Assembly: GCF_018614415.1 (NCBI RefSeq)
Contig: NZ_JAGGOO010000052.1
Span: 1-60,812, forward strand
Direction: 5' to 3'
DNA length: 60,812 nt
Source: Streptomyces sp. ISL-12
GTDB lineage: Bacteria > Actinomycetota > Actinomycetes > Streptomycetales > Streptomycetaceae
Shown here: positions 33,950 to 43,312 of the stretch, one piece after another
Layout of the letters: each line of letters starts with the position of its first letter
Numbering within the stretch: position 1 is the first letter of the stretch
Notes under the pieces: generated by a model
Database searches by the model: none
The model's input: the letters and a program-made list of their open reading frames with translations, nothing else
What the model was told of the DNA's origin: nothing
Made by a program: the position numbers and the translations under genes

Positions 33950-34188
33950 GTCTCCACGGTAGGGCGGGGCGCCACCGGGTGCCCCGGCGGCCGATCGGCC
34001 GAAGCGGACCGGTCACCGGTACCCCGCAGCCCGCCCGCTCATCACGGCCCCAGCCCCCGTGACGGCCGGTGCAAGAGGCCATTTCGGCAGGGAAAACGCA
34101 ACTTCGACAGGGTCCGCGCAGGCCGCTACCTTCACCGGGTCTTCGGCGATCACCCACGGTCGCACTACCCCCAACCCGGGAGAGACGC

Positions 34189-34746
34189 ATGCCCCATCTC
34201 GTGCTGTACACCTTCGGCGTCCTGAAGTCACCCCTCGCCGATCCCACACCTGCCACACACGAGTTCTACGACATCGGTGAGGCCGTCTACCGGAAGATCG
34301 GCCAGCACCCCGGATACCTCGCGCGTGCCGAAGCGGCAGACGGCGACCGGGGCGCGCTCTTCGGGGCGGACTGGGGTGCGTGGGGAGAGTTCGCCGTACC
34401 GACTTGGTACGGCAAGGGCCGTACGGTGGAAACCACCGCCCTGGCCACGACCCTCTCGCTCTGGACCGACCTGCGCTCCGCCTTCGACGCCGTCTACACC
34501 GGTCTGCACCGTGAGGCACTGAACCGGCGTTACGACTGGTTCGAGAGGACAGCGCACCCGAATCACGTGTTCTGGTGGGTCTCCGACGGCGTGATACCCA
34601 CCTGGCAGGACGGGGTTTCCAGGCTGGAACACCTCCACGACCACGGCTCCGCGCCGCACGCCTTCACCTTCCACCACCCGTTCGCCCCGGACGGAACTCC
34701 GGCCGGCGTCAATGGCGTCGCGCCGAAGAGCGACCAGGTGCGCTGA
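34189..34746 (+). CDS. DUF3291 domain protein
   Basis: A 185-aa protein related to the dimeric alpha/beta-barrel (antibiotic monooxygenase-like) DUF3291 family: MPHLVLYTFGVLKSP, GYLARAE, WGEFAVPTWYGKG, LATTLSLWTDLRSAFDAVYTGLHREALNRRYDWF and HVFWWVSDGVIPTWQDGVSRLEHLHDHG. GGAGAG precedes the ATG by 4 bases. Function unknown; related folds bind heme or polyketides, but no catalytic residue can be named. The 240-base gap to the divergent UDG gene shows no obvious element. Confidence 0.85.
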   Translation: MPHLVLYTFGVLKSPLADPTPATHEFYDIGEAVYRKIGQHPGYLARAEAADGDRGALFGADWGAWGEFAVPTWYGKGRTVETTALATTLSLWTDLRSAFDAVYTGLHREALNRRYDWFERTAHPNHVFWWVSDGVIPTWQDGVSRLEHLHDHGSAPHAFTFHHPFAPDGTPAGVNGVAPKSDQVR

Positions 34747-34824
34747 CAAGGAGCCTGGACGACTGGATGCGCTGTCGAACGCCTCGACGGAGGATTCGCG
34801 GAGCCGACCACTAAGGTCGGGGGC

Positions 34825-35469
34825 ATGGCTTCCGAGCGTGATGAGGACAGGAACGGCGCGGGGACCCACGGACCGGGTCCCGCCGAAGTGACGGCCACCG
34901 GCCGGACGGGCGGGGCGCCCGCCGCGGAGGCCACTGCCCCGGAGACCACCGCCGGGGACGGCACCGAGCGGGCCGCCGATCCCAAGGTGGCCGCCGCGAT
35001 CGCCGCGGCCGAGGCGGCCGGAGCACAGCACGGCGAGACCGTCCGCGTCGACAGCTGGATCTGGGCCGTCCGCCTGGTCAAGACACGCTCCGTCGGGGCG
35101 ACCGCCTGCCGGGGCGGTCACGTCCGCGTGAACGGCGAACGCGTGAAGCCCGCGCACTCCCTGCGTGTCGGCGACGAGGTCCGCCTGCGCCACGAGGGCC
35201 GGGAACGCGTCGTCGTCGTGAAGCGCCTGATCCGCAAGCGGGTCGGCGCCCCGGTGGCCGTCCAGTGCTACGTCGACAACTCCCCGCCGCCCCCGCCGCG
35301 CGAAGCGGTCGCCCCCATCGGCGTCCGCGATCGCGGCGCGGGCCGGCCGACCAAGCGCGACCGGCGCGAACTGGAACGCCTGCGCGCCCTGAACAGCCTC
35401 AGCGGTCCGACCGGCCCGAGCAGTCCGACCGGCACGAGCAGCCCGAAGGGCCGCTCCGGCGAACGCTGA
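34825..35469 (+). CDS. S4-domain RNA-binding protein (Hsp15-like)
   Basis: A 214-aa protein whose central part (about 72-150) is an S4 RNA-binding domain as in heat-shock protein 15: VRVDSWIWAVRLVKTRSVGATACRGGHVRVNG, then LRVGDEVRLR. In E. coli, Hsp15 rescues stalled 50S subunits carrying peptidyl-tRNA. This version has a 70-residue Ala/Thr/Glu-rich N-terminal extension and a basic tail (RPTKRDRRELERLRAL) ending in Ser/Gly/Pro/Thr repeats. The extension looks disordered and no better internal start was found. Confidence 0.87.
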   Translation: MASERDEDRNGAGTHGPGPAEVTATGRTGGAPAAEATAPETTAGDGTERAADPKVAAAIAAAEAAGAQHGETVRVDSWIWAVRLVKTRSVGATACRGGHVRVNGERVKPAHSLRVGDEVRLRHEGRERVVVVKRLIRKRVGAPVAVQCYVDNSPPPPPREAVAPIGVRDRGAGRPTKRDRRELERLRALNSLSGPTGPSSPTGTSSPKGRSGER

Positions 35470-35700
35470 CCCACGCCACCGAACCCACCGAACCCTCCGG
35501 ACCGGTCGCCGCCACGGCCGGCCCCTCGGCATGCGCCCCCGCGCCGCACCGGTAACGCGCCGGACACACCGCCGCGACACTACGGCCCGAAGATGATCAC
35601 CGCACTCGGCCCTCAACTCCCTCCCCGGGCCCGGCATATCACCGACGCCCCATCGACGGCGGGCCGGTACCGCTGCTAGACCTGCACATCGCACCACCCG

Positions 35701-35790
35701 CACTGCCAGCACCACCAGCACTGCCAGCACCACCAGCACTGCCAGCACCACCAGCACTGCCAGCACCACCAGCACTGCCAGCACTGCCAA
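35701..35790. repeat. 18-bp tandem repeat CACTGCCAGCACCACCAG
   Basis: Four perfect units (35701-35772) followed by a degenerate copy, and then looser CCAGCACCAC repetition to about 35850. Together they fill much of the 451-base gap between the S4 gene and the secreted peptidase gene; the rest of the gap (35470-35700) shows nothing recognisable. Confidence 0.93.
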
Positions 35791-35920
35791 CACCACAGCA
35801 CTCCGCACTACCAGCACCACGCACCACGCATTACCAGCACCACGCACCACCCGCATTACGCCCCACTTGGCATGTTCGCACCACTTGCACCACCTCCACC
35901 CATCCCTCAAGGAGGAGCAT

Positions 35921-37795
35921 GTGAGAGCACGTCGCGCGGCCGTCCGGGCTGCCTCGGCGCTCGTCGCCACCTTCGCGCTGACCGCCGGACTCCCCGGACT
36001 CGCCGGCCCCGCCACCGCGGCGGCCGGCACAGCGCCGTCTGCGGTCGCCACCGCGACCGACCCGGTCACGCACGAGGAGAACGACCGCGTCCCCGAGGGC
36101 TCGGTCTGGACCCAGCACTACTTCCCGTCCGCGGACGACTCCGGCACCGAACTGCACGCCGACGTCCTGCTGCCGGAGTCCCTGCCCAAGAACAAGCAGG
36201 TGCCGGTCATCCTGTCGGTCGGCCCCTACTTCGCGCACTCGGGGCAGACCGGCCCGGAGGGCTTCACCCACACCGGCCCTTCCGCTCGGTTCAACGACTT
36301 CATCGAGGGCGCCGACCTGTTCGACAACGGCTACGCCTTCGTCATGGTCGACCTGCGCGGCTTCGGCGGTTCCACCGGCTGCCTGGACTGGGGCGGACCC
36401 GGCGAGCAGGCCGACGTCGAGGCCGCCGTCGACTGGGCCGCGAAGCAGCCCTGGTCCACCGGCGCCGTCGGCATGTACGGCAAGTCGTACGACGCCGTGA
36501 CCGGGCTGATCGGCAACAACCTGGACCAGCGCGCGCTCAAGGCCGTGGTGGCCCAGGAGCCCGTGTGGGACATGTACCAGTACATCTACTCCAACGGCGT
36601 GCCCCGTCCGAACGTGACCGGCACCGCCGGCGCCTACAACTCCATCGCCACGATGGAGCCGATGACGGACGACGACGCCTATTACCAGGCCAACGCCCGC
36701 TACGAGGACAGCCACCCGGAATGCCTGACCGAGAACTCGGCCGGGTACCGAATAGCCGACCAGTGGGACGAGCACTGGACCTCCCGTGACCTGGCCAAGC
36801 TGGCCAAGGGCAGCGACACCCCGCTCTTCGTCACCCAGGGCTTCATCGAGAACAACACCAAGCCCGAGGAGATGGAGGAGTACCTCGACAACCACCGCGG
36901 CGTCGAGCGCGGCTGGCTCGGCCAGTGGGACCACGTCCGCGGCGGCGACCGCGTCGGCGACGGCCGCCTCGCCATGGGCCGCGAGGGCTGGTACGCGGAG
37001 ACGCTCTCCTTCTACGACCAGTACCTGAAGGGCACCAAGCCGACGGTCCGCTACCCGGCCTACGCCGTCGAGGACTCCACCGGCGCCTGGCGCGCCCAGC
37101 GCACCTGGCCGGTCGTCGAACGGTCCGTCGACCTCTCCCTGGGCGGCGGCTCGTACGTGGACGACGGCGGTGCCTCGGCCCGTGCGACGCTGACCGCGTC
37201 CGGGGGCACCCCGGCCCCGAAGCAGTCGCAGCCGTCGGGCACGTGGGACATGGAGAACGCGCCCGCGACCGAGCAGGCCGCGCCGAAGGGACTGGCCGAG
37301 GCCCAGACCGAGAGCCAGCGGGCCGGTGACATCACCTCCAGTTTCTTCGTGTGGTCGAAGCCGGTGCGGCAGGACGTACGCGTCACCGGTACTCCGCGGA
37401 TCTCGCTGACCGCGCGGGGCGAGGGCAACATCATGCTCAAGCTCTACGACGTCGCCCCGGACGGCAGCGCCGTCATGTTCGACGAGCAGGTGTCGCTGGT
37501 GGAGTCGGGCCGGCTGACCGTCGACCTGAAGTCGACCGACTGGACGCTGGCCGCAGGGCACGTCCTGGCCGTCGAGATCGGCTCCGTCCAGACCGGCTCG
37601 TGGCGCGACACGCCCTCCGGCGAGACCATCAAGGTCAAGAACGCGCGGCTGCGGCTGGCTCTGGACGACCCGGCCGACGACGTCGCCACCCAGGGCGACC
37701 GCTCACCGTTCCTGGACACCTATCTGAGCCAGTACACGGTGCGCCTGCCGGCCGGTCCGCCGTCGTTCACTGTGGTCCCGGGCGGTCGCCTCTGA
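35921..37795 (+). CDS. Secreted Xaa-Pro dipeptidyl-peptidase-like hydrolase (S15/CocE family)
   Basis: A 624-aa secreted enzyme: signal peptide (RARRAAVRAASALVATFALTAGLPGLAGPATAAAG, about 34 residues), an alpha/beta-hydrolase core with Ser189 in GMYGKSYDA and His338 in GQWDHVRGG, and a C-terminal jelly-roll domain (about 430-620) with the typical TSSFFVWSKPVRQDVRVTG and LYDVAPDGSAVMFDE. The acidic member of the triad appears to be Glu310 in GFIENNTKP, where PepX has Asp. A GTG follows AAGGAGGAG at 3 bases. Likely cleaves Xaa-Pro from peptides or esters outside the cell. Confidence 0.87.
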   Translation: MRARRAAVRAASALVATFALTAGLPGLAGPATAAAGTAPSAVATATDPVTHEENDRVPEGSVWTQHYFPSADDSGTELHADVLLPESLPKNKQVPVILSVGPYFAHSGQTGPEGFTHTGPSARFNDFIEGADLFDNGYAFVMVDLRGFGGSTGCLDWGGPGEQADVEAAVDWAAKQPWSTGAVGMYGKSYDAVTGLIGNNLDQRALKAVVAQEPVWDMYQYIYSNGVPRPNVTGTAGAYNSIATMEPMTDDDAYYQANARYEDSHPECLTENSAGYRIADQWDEHWTSRDLAKLAKGSDTPLFVTQGFIENNTKPEEMEEYLDNHRGVERGWLGQWDHVRGGDRVGDGRLAMGREGWYAETLSFYDQYLKGTKPTVRYPAYAVEDSTGAWRAQRTWPVVERSVDLSLGGGSYVDDGGASARATLTASGGTPAPKQSQPSGTWDMENAPATEQAAPKGLAEAQTESQRAGDITSSFFVWSKPVRQDVRVTGTPRISLTARGEGNIMLKLYDVAPDGSAVMFDEQVSLVESGRLTVDLKSTDWTLAAGHVLAVEIGSVQTGSWRDTPSGETIKVKNARLRLALDDPADDVATQGDRSPFLDTYLSQYTVRLPAGPPSFTVVPGGRL

Positions 37796-37813
37796 GGCCC
37801 CCTCCCCCGGCCC

Positions 37814-37854
37814 GGCCGTGCCCGTGGCCCGCGGTTCAGGCCGCGGGCACGGCC
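37814..37854. terminator. Bidirectional hairpin terminator
   Basis: GGCCGTGCCCG (37814-37824) pairs perfectly with CGGGCACGGCC (37844-37854) and pairing continues inward for four more bases after one G-U. It serves the convergent peptidase and methyltransferase genes; the latter's stop codon lies in the loop. No T-run, as is usual in Streptomyces. Confidence 0.75.
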
Positions 37855-38528
37855 CGCACCCATATCCGGTCCTCGGTCAGATACCGGTCCACTCTCAGCC
37901 CCGCCTCCGCCAGCACCTCCTCGAGCCGCTCCCGCGTCATCGGCCGCGTCCGGAAGGTCTGCGTCCAGACCGCGTCCGGGAACTCGTACTCCGCGCGTAC
38001 CTCGTTGACTCCGTCGCCGACCGGTTCCGACGAGGCGATGCGCACGGTGAAGCCGCCGGGGTCGACCCGCTCCCGGGGCACCCGGGTGTGGTAGTCCTCG
38101 CCCTCCCGCTGGATCAGCACGCAGCCGCCCTTCGCCACGTGCCGCACACAGGCTCGCAGCAGCCCCCGCCGCACCTCCGGGTCGGAGGTGTGCACGAGGA
38201 ACGAGGCGAGCAGCACCGCGTCGAACGTCTCGCCCAGGTCGAGGTCCTCGATCGGCCCGCATATCGTGCGTGCCCCTCGGACACGCTCCAGCATCTCGGC
38301 GGACTCGTCGACGGCCGTCACCGCGAACCCGCGCTCCCGCAGCGGGTGGGTGATGCGCCCGGCGCCGCTGCCCAGCTCCAGGACGCGTGCCCCCGCCGGC
38401 ACGGCAGACGCGATGATGTCCGGCTCGGCTCCGGCCGGCAGCCGGGAGTAGAGCTCGACCGCACAACCGTCCGGGGTGATGGCCCCAGGTCCCGTCCCTT
38501 TGTGCCCCGCTCGCTTTTTCAGCTCCAT
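37836..38528 (-). CDS. Class I SAM-dependent methyltransferase
   Basis: A 230-aa protein with motif I VLELGSGAGRITHPL, acidic ribose-binding residue in VTAVDESAEML, motif II/III DAVLLASFLVHT and a late VAKGGCVLIQREG. Substrate not evident. ATG giving MELKKRAGHKG was chosen; longer in-frame options have no domain. The 3' end is embedded in the terminator hairpin shared with the convergent peptidase gene. Confidence 0.85.
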   Translation of the reverse strand: MELKKRAGHKGTGPGAITPDGCAVELYSRLPAGAEPDIIASAVPAGARVLELGSGAGRITHPLRERGFAVTAVDESAEMLERVRGARTICGPIEDLDLGETFDAVLLASFLVHTSDPEVRRGLLRACVRHVAKGGCVLIQREGEDYHTRVPRERVDPGGFTVRIASSEPVGDGVNEVRAEYEFPDAVWTQTFRTRPMTRERLEEVLAEAGLRVDRYLTEDRIWVRAVPAA

Positions 38529-38668
38529 GCCCGTCCAACGGACCGCTCCCGCACGCCCGTTCCCACCTCCGGCCGGCTCACCCGAACGAGTGAGCACCGG
38601 GCGGCATCGGCCCGCCTGGTCAACGGTTCCGGTGCCGAGTAGGTTGCCAGGTGGGAGCGGTGATCGAG

Positions 38669-38968
38669 ATGCGTACAGGCAGTGAACCGGTGACCGCGCG
38701 CAGTGCGCTGCGGGCGCGTTTCTGGCTGAGTGTGTGGGGCGTGGGCTGGACGGCCTTCGGGACGGTGGCGTTCGTGCTGGCCGGGCGGCCCGGGTGGGCC
38801 GCGGCCTGCGCGGCGTTGTGGCTGATCGTCACGGTCGACCTGATGGTGGTCGTGCGGCACATCCGGCAGGGCCCGCACTGGCAGCCCGGCCGGAACATCC
38901 CGCCGTACCGGCCACTGGACGAACCGCTGAACAGGACGCCGGAGGAACCGCTGGACAAACACCGCTGA
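38669..38968 (+). CDS. Small two-helix membrane protein
   Basis: A 99-aa protein: MRTGSEPVTARSALRARFW, helix 1 (SVWGVGWTAFGTVAFVLAG), helix 2 (WAAACAALWLIVTVDLMVVV) and a hydrophilic Pro-rich C terminus (RNIPPYRPLDEPLNRTPEEPL) with a repeated EPL-N/D pattern. GTG codons at 38651 and 38660 are alternative starts. It resembles the many small Streptomyces membrane proteins named only as hypothetical; function unknown. Confidence 0.7.
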   Translation: MRTGSEPVTARSALRARFWLSVWGVGWTAFGTVAFVLAGRPGWAAACAALWLIVTVDLMVVVRHIRQGPHWQPGRNIPPYRPLDEPLNRTPEEPLDKHR

Positions 38969-39092
38969 GGCGGCCCGCGCCGAACACGGGCCCTGCGGGC
39001 GGCCCCGTACCAGGAACCGATCCAGGAACCGACCGGAACAGCCCAGGGACACCCCCAGGCACCGCCCAGGAACAACCCTGACCGGCCGGTCC

Positions 39093-39473
39093 TCAGCCGT
39101 CGAAGTCCGCCCGCCGCAGGAACTGCGGGTTGGGATCCAGCGCGGCGGCCAGTCGGAAGTGGCGTCGGGCCTGCTCAGGGCGGTTCTGGCGTTCGTAGGT
39201 GCGGGCGAGCGCGAAGTGCGCGAAGGCGTTGTCCGGCTCCCGTTCCAGAACGATCGTGAATTCCAGCTCGGCGGGTCTGAGCTGCGCCGCGGCGAAGAAG
39301 GCACGCGCGCGCAGCAGCCGGGCGGCGGTGTTCTCCGGGTGCGCGGCGATCACACTGTCCAGCAGCTTCACCGCGCCCTGCGGGTCCCGCGCCGCGAGCA
39401 GGTGCTCGGCGGCACGGAAGTCGATCACGTCCGTCTCCGGCGTACGTCCGGTCGGTCCGCTGGTCTCGGGCAC
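39093..39473 (-). CDS. Tetratricopeptide repeat protein
   Basis: A 126-aa protein with about three TPR units: DFRAAEHLLAARDPQGAVKLLDSVIAAHPENTAARLLRARAFFAAAQLRPAELEFTIVLEREPDNAFAHFALARTYERQ, with regular Ala-x-x-Leu packing positions, and a final helix pair ending DPNPQFLRRADFDG. It is a protein-interaction scaffold with no enzymatic part. GTG start with GGAAGGAC upstream. It lies just downstream of coaE on the same strand, about 50 bases apart, and may be co-transcribed. Confidence 0.88.
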   Translation of the reverse strand: MPETSGPTGRTPETDVIDFRAAEHLLAARDPQGAVKLLDSVIAAHPENTAARLLRARAFFAAAQLRPAELEFTIVLEREPDNAFAHFALARTYERQNRPEQARRHFRLAAALDPNPQFLRRADFDG

Positions 39474-39522
39474 GGCAGAGTCCTTCCCTCACTGGGGCGG
39501 TTCAACGCGGGTGCGGGTGCCG

Positions 39523-40152
39523 CTATTCCTGGGGCGGCCGGGACTTCCGGGAGTCGCCGTGCGCCCTGCGCGCCAGCTCCGCCCACACCTCTTTCACCCG
39601 GCGCCGCAGGTCCTCCAGCGGGACGTCGTTGTCGATGACGATGTCCGCGATCGCCCGGCGCTGCTCGCGCGTCGCCTGGGCGGCCATCCGGGCGCGGGCG
39701 TCCTCCTCGGTCATACCGCGCAGCCGGACCAGCCGGTCGAGCTGGGTGACGGGGGCGGCGTCGACGACGATCACCACGTCGTACTGCGGCGCCAGACCGT
39801 TCTCGGTCAGGAGCGGGACGTCGTGCACGACGACGGCGTCCGGCGCCGCGGCCCGCTCCAGTTCCTCGGACCGGGTGCGCACCAAGGGGTGCACGATCGA
39901 GTTCAGTACGCCGAGCCGCTCCTGGTCGGAGAAGACGACCGCACCCAGCTTCGGCCGGTCCAGAGTGCCGTCGCCGGCGAGGACGTCCGCGCCGAAGGCC
40001 TCGACCACCGCGGCGAGCCCCTCGGTCCCGGGCTCGACCACCTCGCGCGCGATGCGGTCAGAGTCGATCAGTACCGCACCGCACTCCACGAGCAGCCCGG
40101 ACACTTCGCTCTTGCCGGCGCCGATCCCGCCGGTCAGGCCCACTCTCAGCAT
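39523..40152 (-). CDS. coaE: Dephospho-CoA kinase
   Basis: Last step of coenzyme A synthesis: phosphorylates the 3'-OH of dephospho-CoA. The 209-aa protein has Walker [14 protein letters not shown] at residues 5-17, the family residues in [38 protein letters not shown] and the lid [18 protein letters not shown]. The ATG giving MLRVGLTGG is the conserved start. Actinobacterial CoaE sometimes carries a C-terminal GrpB-like domain; it is absent here. A MITE-like repeat lies immediately upstream. Confidence 0.95.
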   Translation of the reverse strand: MLRVGLTGGIGAGKSEVSGLLVECGAVLIDSDRIAREVVEPGTEGLAAVVEAFGADVLAGDGTLDRPKLGAVVFSDQERLGVLNSIVHPLVRTRSEELERAAAPDAVVVHDVPLLTENGLAPQYDVVIVVDAAPVTQLDRLVRLRGMTEEDARARMAAQATREQRRAIADIVIDNDVPLEDLRRRVKEVWAELARRAHGDSRKSRPPQE

Positions 40153-40174
40153 GACCGCAAGCCTAGGGGTTGCC

Positions 40175-40373
40175 AGGGCCTGCCTGACAATTCCCGCCTG
40201 CGCTGCGGCGTCAGACACGCCCTCTCGCCGCACCGGCCCTGACCCGAGTACGTCCAGTACGAGGGCCAGGGGCCGGCACTCCCCCAGCCTCCGGCCGGGG
40301 GGACCCCCAGAGCACGCGCCTGACGCCGCAGAGCCGCCCTTCGGGCGACGACGGGAATGGTCAGACAGGCCCT
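40175..40373. mobile_element. MITE-like 199-bp repeat with 22-bp terminal inverted repeats
   Basis: AGGGCCTGCCTGACAATTCCCG (given here in two parts: AGGGCCTGCC + TGACAATTCCCG, 40175-40196) matches the reverse complement of 40352-40373 at 20 of 22 positions. Similarity continues inward (CTGCGGCGTCAG on the left, CTGACGCCGC on the right), and the centre carries GGCCGGGGGGACCCCC-type hairpin sequence. From memory, elements of this type are dispersed between genes in Streptomyces chromosomes. It encodes no transposase and sits between coaE and the PAC2 gene, whose TAG stop overlaps the right end. Confidence 0.8.
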
Positions 40374-41310
40374 AGCCGTCCCCCTCGCGCTCCGCCAGGA
40401 ACCGTTCGAACTCGCGGCCGATCTCGTCCGCCGAGGGGATCTCGACGGGCTCGGCGAGCATGTTGCCCCGGGTCTCGGCGCCCGCGGCGGCGTCGTACTG
40501 GTGCTCAAGGCCCTGGACGAGCGCGGTGAGTTCCTCGTCGCCCTCCTGGATCTGCCGGTCGATCTCGGTCTGGGTGCGGTGCGCCTGGGTGCGCAGCGCG
40601 TGCGCGATGCCGGGCAGGACGAGGCCGGTGGCGGCCGTGATGGCCTCCAGGACGGTCAGCGCGGCGTCCGGGTAGGCGGAGCGGGCGATGTAGTGCGGGA
40701 CGTGGGCGGCGACGCCCAGGACGTCGTGGCCGGCCTCCATGAGCCGGTGCTCGACGAGCGCCTCGGCGCTGCCGGGGACCTGTGCCTCGTCGAAGGGGCT
40801 GCGGTGGCCCGGCACCAGCTCGGAGCGGTTGCCGTGCGGGGTGATGCCGACGGGGCGGGTGTGCGGGACGCCCATCGGGATGCCGTGGAAGCTGACGGAC
40901 AGGCGGACGCCGAGCCGCTCCACGATCTGTCCGACGGCCGCGGCGAAGCGCTCCCACTCGACGTCGGGTTCGGGACCGGACAGCAGCAGGAAGGGCGCTC
41001 CGGTGGCGTCCTGGACGAGCCGCACCTCCAGAGAGGGCACCTCGTAGTCGGTGTAGCGGTCACGCTTGAACGTCAGCAGCGGCCGGCGGGCCCGGTAGTC
41101 CACGAGCCGGTCGTGGTCGAACCGGGCGACGACCTGGTGGGGCAGCGAGTCGAGCACCTGGTCGACGATCTGGTCGCCGGTCTCCCCGGCGTCGATGTAG
41201 CCGTCGAAGTGGTAGAGCATGACAAGGCCGGCCGACTCCTGGGCGAGCGCCATGTCGACCACGGCCAGGCCCTTCGGCTCCCATGCGTACAAACCCTGCG
41301 GATCAAGCAC
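40372..41310 (-). CDS. PAC2 family protein (proteasome-assembly-chaperone-like)
   Basis: A 312-aa protein of the PAC2 group: [24 protein letters not shown] at the start, [53 protein letters not shown], and [24 protein letters not shown]. These resemble eukaryotic and archaeal proteasome assembly chaperones; actinobacteria carry several and also have a 20S proteasome, but a direct role is not shown. GTG with GGGAGGACC upstream. The stop codon TAG lies inside the terminal repeat of the adjacent MITE-like element, so insertion may have set the C terminus ([13 protein letters not shown]). Confidence 0.9.
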   Translation of the reverse strand: MLDPQGLYAWEPKGLAVVDMALAQESAGLVMLYHFDGYIDAGETGDQIVDQVLDSLPHQVVARFDHDRLVDYRARRPLLTFKRDRYTDYEVPSLEVRLVQDATGAPFLLLSGPEPDVEWERFAAAVGQIVERLGVRLSVSFHGIPMGVPHTRPVGITPHGNRSELVPGHRSPFDEAQVPGSAEALVEHRLMEAGHDVLGVAAHVPHYIARSAYPDAALTVLEAITAATGLVLPGIAHALRTQAHRTQTEIDRQIQEGDEELTALVQGLEHQYDAAAGAETRGNMLAEPVEIPSADEIGREFERFLAEREGDG

Positions 41311-41417
41311 TGTGACGGTCCTCCCTTGTCTTCCCCCTGGTCGAACGTGCACGGAGGCCCGGGCATTCCCGTCCGAGCCCCCGTGCGCGCGGAACCTCAC
41401 CGGGTTCTCAGGAGTTC

Positions 41418-43034
41418 TCAGGAGGCCAGCACGCGCGCGTGCAGTTCCGTCACCACCTTGCGCGCGGACGCGATCGCGCCGTGCTGCCAGGCGTCGAGGT
41501 GGCTGAGGTAGTCACCGGCGAAGTACACATGGCCCTGGGCCTGGTTGAGGGGTGCGTAGGCGGGGGCGTCGGGGCCGCCGGGCATCGAGTGCCAGGCGCC
41601 TTCGAGGTACGGGGTGAGCTTCCACTGGTGGGAGAAGGCGGCGGCGAGTTCGGTCCGGTACTTCTCGCCGTGGATCTTGACGCCCTGGGCCACGGCACGG
41701 GCCCGGCGTTCGGCGGGAGTGAGCGCCGAGTACGTCTCGGAGGCGGCGCCGGTGTTGTAGTAGCCGATGAGCAGACCGCGTTCGCCGAGGTGGCCGTAGG
41801 ACGGGTACCAGATGTGGGTGAGGTCGAGGTCGGTCTCGGTGATGCCGCCGAAGATCTTGAAGTCGGTCTCCCACCAGCGGCTCTTGTACTCCAGGCCGAT
41901 CTTCGACGCCTGGGAGGGCTTGACGGCCTCCAGGGCGGTCTGTACGGCGGAGCCGAGGTTGTGGGAGGTCCGGGCGAGGAGGTGCGGGGCGAGGGTGGCG
42001 ATGCAGTAGTCGGCCTCGATGGTGCGCCTCCGGCCGTTGTGCGTGTAGGTGACGACGACGCCGTCGGAGGTGTTGCGGACGTCGGTGACGGGGGCGCCGG
42101 TGCGTATCCTGCCGTGGCCGATGGCGCGGGCGAACGCCTCGGGTATCGCGTCCATGCCGCCGACCGGCTGGAACATCAGCATCGCCTGGTCGTAGCCGAA
42201 CTCGAAGGAGAAGTACCGGCCGACGTTGGAGGCGAAGACGTCGGCGAGGGAGGGCACGCCGCCGAGTTGCTCACCGGGCGTGCCCGCGGCGCCGGGGTCG
42301 ACGGTGAAGCCGCGGTGTTCGGTGCCGGTGTACTTGTGGTCCGCGCCGAGGGAGCCGTAGCTCTTGAGGAAGGTGAGCAGGCGTTCCTTGTCGTCGGCGG
42401 TGAGGTCGGCGTCCAGGGCGCCGGAGTCGGTGGCCTTGGCGAGCAGTTCGGAGACATAGCCGTAGACGTCGGCCTTGGCGGTGCGGTACTGGACCGGGGC
42501 CGCCATGCCGTTGCCCTCGTTGTAGATCAGGGCGCTGGCGTTGGTGTTGGTGAACACCTCGATCTCGACGCCGAGTTCGCGGCAGTAGTCGAGGGTGTTC
42601 ATCCACTGGGCGAGGCGGCCGGGGCCGCAGTTCATGTACTGGCCCTCGCTGAACCGGGCCGTCTGGCGGTGGCCGTTCAGGTCGACGGTGGTGTCGCCGC
42701 CGCGGACGGTGAGGTTGCGGCCGCCGACGCGGTCGCGGGCCTCCAGGACGGTGCAGTCGTAGCCGGCCTTGCCGAGTTCGTAGGCGGAGGTGAGGCCGGC
42801 GATGCCGCCGCCGATGACGACGACCTTCGCGGGCTTGCCGTGGCGGCCCTGAAGGTGGAAGTCGCCGCTGCGGGGCGCCTGGAAAGGCGCCTCCTTCTCG
42901 GCCGCCCAGGCGGCGGTGGGGGCGAGGCCGAGGGCCCCCATGGTGGCGAACATGGCACCGGCGCCACCGGTGACGCCGACGGTGCGCAGAAAGCCGCGGC
43001 GGCTGGTTACCGTTCCCGACTGAGGCTCTGCCAT
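41418..43034 (-). CDS. Tat-exported flavin amine oxidase (L-amino-acid/monoamine oxidase family)
   Basis: A 538-aa flavoenzyme. The Tat signal has twin Arg12-Arg13 in SRRGFLR, a Gly/Ala hydrophobic segment and a cleavage region near AAWAAEK. The FAD domain starts at [23 protein letters not shown] with [11 protein letters not shown], and closes with [25 protein letters not shown]. The middle supplies the substrate domain (residues about 150-420). Such enzymes oxidise amino acids or amines, releasing H2O2 and ammonia outside the membrane. A 278-base gap upstream to rpsA contains 8-base CGTCCAGA repeats (43081-43109) and the rpsA terminator. Confidence 0.92.
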   Translation of the reverse strand: MAEPQSGTVTSRRGFLRTVGVTGGAGAMFATMGALGLAPTAAWAAEKEAPFQAPRSGDFHLQGRHGKPAKVVVIGGGIAGLTSAYELGKAGYDCTVLEARDRVGGRNLTVRGGDTTVDLNGHRQTARFSEGQYMNCGPGRLAQWMNTLDYCRELGVEIEVFTNTNASALIYNEGNGMAAPVQYRTAKADVYGYVSELLAKATDSGALDADLTADDKERLLTFLKSYGSLGADHKYTGTEHRGFTVDPGAAGTPGEQLGGVPSLADVFASNVGRYFSFEFGYDQAMLMFQPVGGMDAIPEAFARAIGHGRIRTGAPVTDVRNTSDGVVVTYTHNGRRRTIEADYCIATLAPHLLARTSHNLGSAVQTALEAVKPSQASKIGLEYKSRWWETDFKIFGGITETDLDLTHIWYPSYGHLGERGLLIGYYNTGAASETYSALTPAERRARAVAQGVKIHGEKYRTELAAAFSHQWKLTPYLEGAWHSMPGGPDAPAYAPLNQAQGHVYFAGDYLSHLDAWQHGAIASARKVVTELHARVLAS

Positions 43035-43080
43035 GCGGCGGATCCCCTTTCCCTTGGGTCCCGACAGATGTCCCTGGAGA

Positions 43081-43109
43081 CGTCCAGACGTCCAGACGTC
43101 CAGACGTCC
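43081..43109. repeat. 8-bp repeat CGTCCAGA, 3.5 copies
   Basis: Perfect short tandem repeat upstream of the amine oxidase gene, with two further ACGTCC copies nearby (43071, 43116). Confidence 0.85.
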
Positions 43110-43257
43110 ATGAAGACGTCCCTGGTGATCACCGCCGTACGCGACGGCTGTGATCTTGAAGTCGGGAGGGATCCTCACAGCGGCGTGTTACACGCCGACA
43201 GGCACAGGTGTATCGCACACATTGCTGTGTGTTACGGCTGCGTGGGCCGGGAACGCG

Positions 43258-43295
43258 GGAAGGCCCCGCTCCCTCGAAGGGGAGCGGGGCCTTCC
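43258..43295 (-). terminator. rpsA terminator hairpin
   Basis: GGAAGGCCCCGCTCC (43258-43272) and GGAGCGGGGCCTTCC (43281-43295) form a perfect 15-bp stem, extended by one more C-G pair, with a short CGAA-type loop. It begins 18 bases downstream of the rpsA stop codon. Confidence 0.92.
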
Positions 43296-43312
43296 GCAGA
43301 CGGGCCTGAGCG

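Noticed and set aside
35639..35827. Minus-strand Gly/Ala/Ser repeat protein at the 18-bp array
   Set aside because: Only a translation of the repeat; no start signal, no conserved part.
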